A DNA stretch of 64,000 nt from Tanypteryx hageni (taxonomy: Eukaryota > Arthropoda > Insecta > Odonata > Petaluridae). The stretch covers positions 134,221,681 through 134,285,680 of the forward strand of contig CM054116.1 of NCBI GenBank assembly GCA_028673005.1, read 5' to 3'. Positions 57,781 to 64,000 of this stretch are shown here, in pieces (position 1 is the stretch's first letter; the number at the start of each line of letters is the position of its first letter). The translations under genes were made by a program, and so were the position numbers. The notes under the pieces were generated by a model that saw only the letters and a list, made by a program, of their open reading frames with translations, searched no databases and was not told the DNA's origin.

Positions 57781-57904
57781 TCTTTTAAGTCATTATTCAT
57801 ATTATATTGATTCCAGCACTTTAAAAGTATATCTAGTGTAATTTCCAGTCAAAAATTAAGGATATGCATGAACCAAGTATTAAATTAATGTTGATACACT
57901 TTCC

Positions 57905-58470
57905 ATTCTTCCTCCTACACTTTCCATTCTCTCCGCCTTTCCCTCCCTTTCTCTTCCTCCCTCCCTTTCTCTTCCTCCCTCCCTTTCTCTTCCTCCCTCC
58001 CATTCACTTTACATTCTCTCCCTCCCTCACATTCCCTTCCATTCTCTCTCCCTCCCATTCTCTCTCTCTCTCTCCCTCCCATTCTCTCCCTCCCTCCCAT
58101 TCTTTCTCCCCCTCTCTCCCATTCTATCTCTCTCCCTCCCATTCTCCCTCCCTCCCTCCCATTATCTCTCCCTCCCTCCCATTCTCTCCATCCCTCCCAT
58201 TCTCTCCATCCCTCCCATTCTCTTCCTCAACCCACCTCTCCCACCCTCTCCTTCCCTCACTCTCCCACCCTCTCCTTCCCTCACTCTCCCACCCTCTCCT
58301 TCCCTCACTCTCCCACCCTCTCCTTCCTTCACTCTCCCACCCTCTCCTTTCCTCACTCTCCCACCTTCTCCTTCCCTCACTCTCCCACCCTCTCCTTCCC
58401 TCACTCTCCCACCCTCTCCTTCCCTCACTCTCCCACCCTCTCTTTCCCTCACTCTCCCTTTCTTTCTCCT
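57905..58470. repeat. Polypyrimidine tract and 24-bp minisatellite
   Basis: About 560 bp almost purely C/T on the + strand with sparse A. The left part is (TCCCTCCCATTC)n-like; the right part (about 58235-58460) is a 24-bp unit, ccctcactctcccaccctct + cctt, repeated about nine times. Long frames on both strands here (for example 215 residues on +) are artefacts of period 24, a multiple of 3. Confidence 0.92.
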
Positions 58471-58479
58471 TATCTAACT

Positions 58480-59728
58480 CCAATTTAACAAGTATTTTAA
58501 TGAATCTGTAACACTGAATTCGGTTATTCTTGGTTACAAAAGATTTTCTTCTCAAAAAAACCTCAAATTTTGGTATTCAAAAGAGTTTTATGGACCAGTT
58601 CGAATTGAATGTGAAAATTGATGCTAGGAAAATGAATGTTTATCCTTTTAGGCGTATTTTGCTTCAAGTCTCCTGTTTTTACAATGATTGCAATAAATTT
58701 TGAAATGCAAATATAAAATATTTATCAAATCCAATACTATTCCAAAGTAGGAATGAAACTCCCCTGGGATCGAATCCGGTCAGTTATCATACTCGCTAAA
58801 CCCCCAAATCTACTTTTAGGCTTAATGCCGACTATACGCCAAAAAATGACCGCAATCGTTAGGGCCATTCTCAAGTTATTCGCAAGTTAAAAGCATTAGC
58901 GAAAGACAAAAACTGCTCATTATATGGGGTGATCAAAAAGTCTCGCAAAATATTAGAGATGTAGCATTTAATGAAAGTTTATCAATGATTTTCAAAGACC
59001 AATTTCTCCTATTTTAGCAACAAACTTCTGTTACTTTTGACGTGCCGTGCTCCCATATGAATCCTATTCAAGTCGGTTCAGTTGGGCTCCTTTATCCCAA
59101 TAAACTTAATCACTTAAAGGTATAATTTTTTAAAGGTAATTCTTAGTATTCTTTTATTATCAAATTTGTCTTTATCATTGTTACAGTGTACATTTTGTCT
59201 CTCTATTCTAGTACTGAATTTCATAATGAACTCGATTACAGTGTGTACACTATGTGAAGTTTATGAAGTTTTTACCCATTTCTTACCAAATTGAACCAAG
59301 TTTTATTATAGTAATTCAATTTTATTAAAGAATTTAATATTAATGTATCGATTTATTATTTTATTTTGTTGTGTTTTACTAAATTATTCGGAGTTTTAAT
59401 ATCGAAAATTAGCCTGACAGGTCCTTCTCCCCTATTTCCAATAGACTTAAGGTATCGTAGAATGTGGTTTCCTATTACACAGTGTTTTCCAGGAAAGTAT
59501 CCCTCACGTTATAGGAGAGATGACTGTATTCTACATAAGGTTGACTTATCTCATAATATACGGTAAATTGAGGAAATGAATTAAAGCAGTGAACCATGCA
59601 TAGGCACATGCCCCAATTCCCTATATTTGAGGACATCCAAGACATACTCTTAAGCAATAGTTGCTTTTCCTTTGTGCAATGTGTGGCTGTTAAAAGTAAA
59701 GAATGGTAGAAAAATGCCTACCAACTTA
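58480..59728. other. Spacer with repeat fragments
   Basis: Contains a - strand box-B-like string (ggattcgatcccagg, about 58775-58761), a lone transposon-like start (ggggtgatcaaaaagtctcg, 58925) and an orphan terminus near 59496-59527 (ccctcacgttataggagaga ... ctgta). No gene recognised. Confidence 0.35.
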
Positions 59729-60758
59729 CAGTAAAATTTCTTTTATCCAGCATGTTCGGGACCACAGAGATGCCAGATTAGATTATGTGCTGGTTGTAGA
59801 CTCGTGCCTAGAATATTAATTACAAAACAAACCTAATGTGCCGATGCTAATACAACTCATTTTCTCTTCATTTAACTGCTGACATAGAAGCTATTATTTG
59901 ATGCCATTAAAAATAATGAAACCATTTTACAGAGCAATAAATAGTAAAAAATCAAACAAGTATGGCGAACGAATGGTTCACAGCACCTCTTACTGGAGAT
60001 AAGGAAGACTAGTTATGGTCACCAGATGTCTGGTTTTTCCACTACATATCCTTTTGGGAATGTCTAATTGGGATTTACTGTACATACTCGAACAATTCAC
60101 ACATTTTTTTCTAAAAATAGCATAACTAAAAAATTGGATGCATGCAATATGCATGGCATTATGCCTAACAAACCAGTCGGAGAAAATTTTCACGCTACTA
60201 CACATTCATATTACTGGTAAACAATTTTTATGAGAATCTAGGCGCCTGTACAGGGTTTGGTTTTTATTGGCTGAATTTTTCATCATCTTTTATAGAATAA
60301 GAATAGAGTGCATGAAATATGTGTAACATTAATTTTTTCTTAATTTTACATAAAAAAGTAAGGGTACATGAATTGCATGATGGCGTAAATTATGTGAGGA
60401 TATGTGGTAACATCTATAGCAGTGGTTCCCAACCTCAGGGTCGTGACCCAAATCATGGTTGTGGAGGGCCCTCAGTAGGGTCACGAAGGGTCATCAGAAG
60501 AAAACTTTCCTGACAGATTGTTATCTATATATTATCATTGAAAATTGCCTAACCTTTATCAGTCTTAAGAGCCGATGCAAGCCACACTCCCCTTTTGAAG
60601 CTTTTAGCACCAATGTAGGAAAATAGATGGGGAAAAGCAGGAATACTATATCAACCGTAAATGTTCCATCTGCACCCCCGTTAACTACTATCTTTGGGAG
60701 TGCTGTATCATTGGAAGTGCTGTATCATTGGAGTTGCTGGATTAAAGGAATTTTACTG
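59729..60758. mobile_element. Tigger-like MITE, ~1 kb
   Basis: Left cagtaaaatttcttttatcc, inverted right cagtaaaattcctttaatcc, TA at 59727-59728 and 60759-60760. A Charlie-type hAT start lies inside at 60420. No transposase. Confidence 0.85.
60420..60520 (+). repeat. hAT-Charlie-like end inside Tigger MITE
   Basis: cagtggttcccaacctcagg followed by 'gtcgtgaccc' and 'agggtcacgaagggtcatc' is the standard Charlie-type terminus. The opposite end is not recognised. Confidence 0.55.
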
Positions 60759-60760
60759 TA

Positions 60761-63430
60761 GTTACTTTTTGTTGTTGCTTTAATGAAGTTTACTGTAGCT
60801 GTGGATTAATATATCTGACTTATAAGTAAATAGAAAATCTTTGCTTAAAAAATATTACACAAGCTATCTTAGCAGAGGTAAATCTGTGCATTAATGAAAT
60901 TGAAGTTTTATGAAATTTTATAAATCATTGTTTTGCATGAAAGTTGTGATTTAGTTTTTTTGAAAAAAATACATTTTTGGTATAATATAAACTAAGACTG
61001 AATGGCCTGCTTCTATTTAGCACCTGTTATTTTAAATTTGTATTGGCATGTAGAATTCAGGTATTTTAAAAATATTGTCATAATATATAGAATTTTTAAA
61101 GTAATAAGTTGAAAATAATTTTAACAAGTCATAAAATTTTAATAAATTGTAAACTTACATGGGTGACTTTTAATGTTGTTCCACCTCTTATTTGATTTTC
61201 TATAGCCGAGTGAGTATTCTGAAAAATTAATGGCTGGAAGGATGATTCTCAGTTACACAATTGGCTGCTTCACTCTCATATGAAGCACTATCCTTTTTTT
61301 CCCTCTCTGTTAACCTTATGTCCGAGTGTTGAAATCCAACCAACACACCACATCCTGTGATAGCAGTGTAAATTTTTTCTTCATGATTTTGTGCTTTTTT
61401 TATTTTTTGGCTTGACTGTTATAATTATCATCTTTAATAAGGCTTGGAATACTTATTTTACTTAATAAAAACTCTGTTATCTCCTATGATTGAATGACCA
61501 AATTTGATTGATAAACTTTATATTGCCATGTTTTAAGCAGCAAATTCTTTTTCTTTATTATAGTCATTGCAGAATATTCCTCCAATTAATTAAAAGCATG
61601 CATGTGTACTCTTTTCTAATAAATTTATCTTCTAATGCTTTGTTGGATGTGTTTATTAATATTTCATTAATACACTGCATCACTGTCATGTTTTTCAAAA
61701 AATATTAATGTGAAACATTATCATTGAACCTCCATGCATTTATCAAAATGACCATAATTTGATAACATCTAGTTCATTAATGATCTCTTTACTTCACTTT
61801 ACTTTAATTTGCTTGTCACAAAATTAATTATTCCATTGTGGTAGATGTTCAGGGTTAATAATTTGAATATTTTGCATAATTAGATAAAGAAAAACTGATT
61901 TTATATTATCTTTAAAACATTAGTTATTCTAAACAGAATATTGTAAAGTCAGTAGCTGTTATAAACCAAAAACATATATTATTAGATACTAAAAAGATGA
62001 ATGTATAAATATAATTTTCATAGTTCATTTTCCCATGAACTACATTAGACATTTATTAACGTCATACTTGTGTTAATGCTCTTTGATTATCTTATCAATG
62101 TTAAAATACTTAGTATAATTGAATGGCGGTTTCCGTTTTTAAATTAATGAAGAGGTAATATATATGTATCTATATATGACAATTTAGCTTATCGTGTTGA
62201 AATTATATAATCGTCATGGGCAAATAAAATTTGATAAGAATGAAGCAGAGACACTATTTCCTTTTCACACTTCAGGAAGTATTTATCAGTCAAAAGATAA
62301 CACTCAGCCTTGCTTCCTTTCAAAGTGTCGAGACATGATATCTTTTGTTTTTTCCTCTCCAATGGTTAACTGTGGTTGCACTCAATTTTCTTTCATTAAA
62401 GGGTTTATTAAAACATAAAAATAACTGATTGTTTAGGAATATTTTGTATGCTAGAAATTAAAAGTTTGGAAATTATCATTAAAAATTTCTGTAATTAAAG
62501 ATAAGGACTTGATTGTATTGTATTGTTATTTTATAATACATATTTTTCCTTTTGCCATTGTTTTTCTAATATATAGCTTGATTTTTAGGCCATTGTTACT
62601 ATCATCCCAAATTATTCTTCGTGTAAGTTTACTCTCCCTTGTATATTTTGGAATTCTTCTTTTTCCTAATTTTGGTCATTGATATCATTTCTGATTGTAT
62701 AAAAACTCCAAGATACACATTTTTGAAATGACATTAATGTACTTATTCATGTTAATACCTCTGTCTTTTTAAATCAAAATATTGCCTTTGAGAAACATTG
62801 GATTATCATTCTGAGTGAAATTAGTTACATTGTTAAACCTCAAAATCATATTGTTATTCCAATCCTTATGGGCTTAAGCATCTTTTGAAGGCTTTCAATA
62901 TATGAAGGAGATAAAGACCAAAGGAGAGGGAAATGATTTTCATAGTTCGTTTCGTTATTTGTATAATCTTCTACCTGGAATACGGAAGGTGCTATATTAT
63001 TGGTGAGATTTAACCCTAAGCGTAAGTAATATGGTATCTTAGGTCGTTCGAACCTCAAGTTTTTTATTTTTAATAAATTAACCAATTAAGTGATTTATTC
63101 CTTAAAATAGTTGCTAAACTTCTTATTTTGAATTTTTATTTATTTATTATTAAGTATTTATAGGTTCATTCTTCAAAATTGCGAAAGTTTTCATTTATTA
63201 TTATTATTTCCCTACCGGTCAACAATGTCTGGATTCAACACTGATTCAATAAATGTATTAAAAGATCGTATGTATGGCGTTATTGACATTTACACTTAAC
63301 ACATTGTTAAGTTTGGTGCCATTGTAAAAATAAGGTGTTAAAGTGTCATTGGTTACTGGTTAAAGTACTGTTTTGTGCTGATTAAAGTACCATTCTCACT
63401 TTGTTATTTATGCGTCATTTTGACATCGGA
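60761..63430. other. Long stretch with no gene seen
   Basis: About 2.7 kb of AT-rich DNA. A - strand frame at 63085-62846 (MVNLLKIKNLRFERPKIPYY and on) looks protein-like in composition, but I find no family, splice site or neighbour to support it. No transposon termini recognised. Confidence 0.4.
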
Positions 63431-63434
63431 AGAA

Positions 63435-64000
63435 ATGGCAGAGTTCCAATGCGTCAAACCATTTTAAACGGATCAGGAGTTCAGGACAAGTGCATCTTTC
63501 ATTGACAAGAAGCCACTTGGTCATCATCAAACAGTGCACACTCCTGAAAATATGCAAAGGGTGAGAGTCACATTGCTACGGAGTCCTAAACGTTCTGCCC
63601 TTCATTATTTGTGAGCCCTGGGCATGTCAGACAGAAGTGTCCAGCATATCTTGCATGAGGATTTACACTTTCATCCATTTAAAATTTAAATGGTGCACGA
63701 ATTACTCCCTCATGATTTTAACCAACGACTGCAATTTTGCAGAAGTTCTGGAACTGCTAGACAACAATCCAGAGCTCATTAATAACTTAATCATGATAGA
63801 TGAGGCCCATTTTCACTTACATGGATATGTGAATAAACAGAACTTCAGGTATTGGGCACAAAAAAAATCCACGCCAGTTGCATCAAAAACCGCTATATAG
63901 CAAAAAGGTCATGTTATGGTGTGGAGCTAGTGCATTCGGCATTCTCGGACCCTACTTTTTTGAGAATGCTGATGGTTGCTCAGTAACGCTAACATCAGAT
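63435..64000 (+). pseudogene. DDE transposase (IS630/Tc1-mariner type), runs off window
   Basis: Starts ATGGCAGAGTTCCAATGCGT (63435). An early stop at 63462, then a readable N-terminal half (RVTLLRSPKRSALHYL-like, DRSVQHILHEDLHFHPFK). Further on, LIMIDEAHFHLHGYVNKQNF (63791 on; first catalytic Asp in IDEAHF) and, in a shifted frame, VMVWCGASAFGILGPYFFEN and ADGCSVTLTSD at the edge. Same broad group as the element at 9807-10869 but a different family. The last two acidic residues lie beyond the window. Confidence 0.8.

Noticed and set aside
57864..58555. Long open frames on both strands (up to 215 residues) in the pyrimidine tract
   Set aside because: Pure products of a 24-bp repeat period and skewed base composition; no start context, domain or splice support.
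62846..63085. 79-residue - frame with protein-like composition
   Set aside because: No start context, splice sites, neighbours or recognised family.

Overview
This is a piece of an AT-rich arthropod nuclear genome, most likely an insect with a large, transposon-loaded genome. The evidence is the multi-exon genes with GT-AG introns, an animal-specific U7 snRNP gene (LSM10), and a dense mix of mariner, Tigger/pogo, hAT, TTAA-type and LINE elements typical of insects. I cannot fix the order; a hemipteran or similar large-genome insect would fit. There is no bacterial-style organisation.

Host genes are few. (1) The last three coding exons of a cytosolic acetyl-CoA acetyltransferase (ACAT2 type) lie on the + strand at 15358-19119; earlier exons were not found. 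(2) LSM10 lies on the - strand in three exons (44685-44546, 44476-44359, 41050-40868). (3) An uninterrupted NT5DC1-like 5'-nucleotidase-domain gene (44174-42702, -) sits wholly inside LSM10 intron 2 on the same strand. (4) Two tiny first coding exons match the N-terminus of MSH2 (46754-46787 and 46863-46912, +). (5) A 615-residue secreted Gln/Asp/Glu-rich repeat protein (49361-47514, -) has its own TATA-type promoter and non-coding first exon. If MSH2 continues downstream, this gene lies antisense inside an MSH2 intron. (6) One unassigned exon candidate with a membrane segment lies at 28682-28818 (+).

The rest is largely layered mobile DNA. From left to right: a dead mariner (541-1858); a 5'-truncated LINE (3880-6676) with a second mariner inserted in the Tyr codon of its YADD motif; a TA-flanked TIR element (7499-8831) carrying a 743-bp TTAA-type fold-back; a ~290-bp tandem array (9205-11880) interrupted by a DDE transposon with ~200-bp inverted repeats and abutting a Tigger element (11881-14221); small MITEs in the ACAT2 introns and 3' region; a second TA-flanked TIR element (22383-23546); a Tigger (about 24200-28331) split by a hAT with a perfect 8-bp duplication; another Tigger (30419-33072) split by a hAT MITE; a hAT-LINE-hAT mosaic (34416-39294); and, to the right, a LINE fragment, more Tigger and hAT MITEs, SINE-like tRNA heads, a perfect 29-bp-arm palindrome, a pyrimidine minisatellite and a truncated DDE transposase at the right edge.

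The most distinctive biology is the two compact genes apparently housed in introns (NT5DC1-like in LSM10; the Gln-rich secreted protein probably in MSH2) and the repeat protein itself, whose family I do not recognise. All calls come from reading the sequence; no database search was possible.
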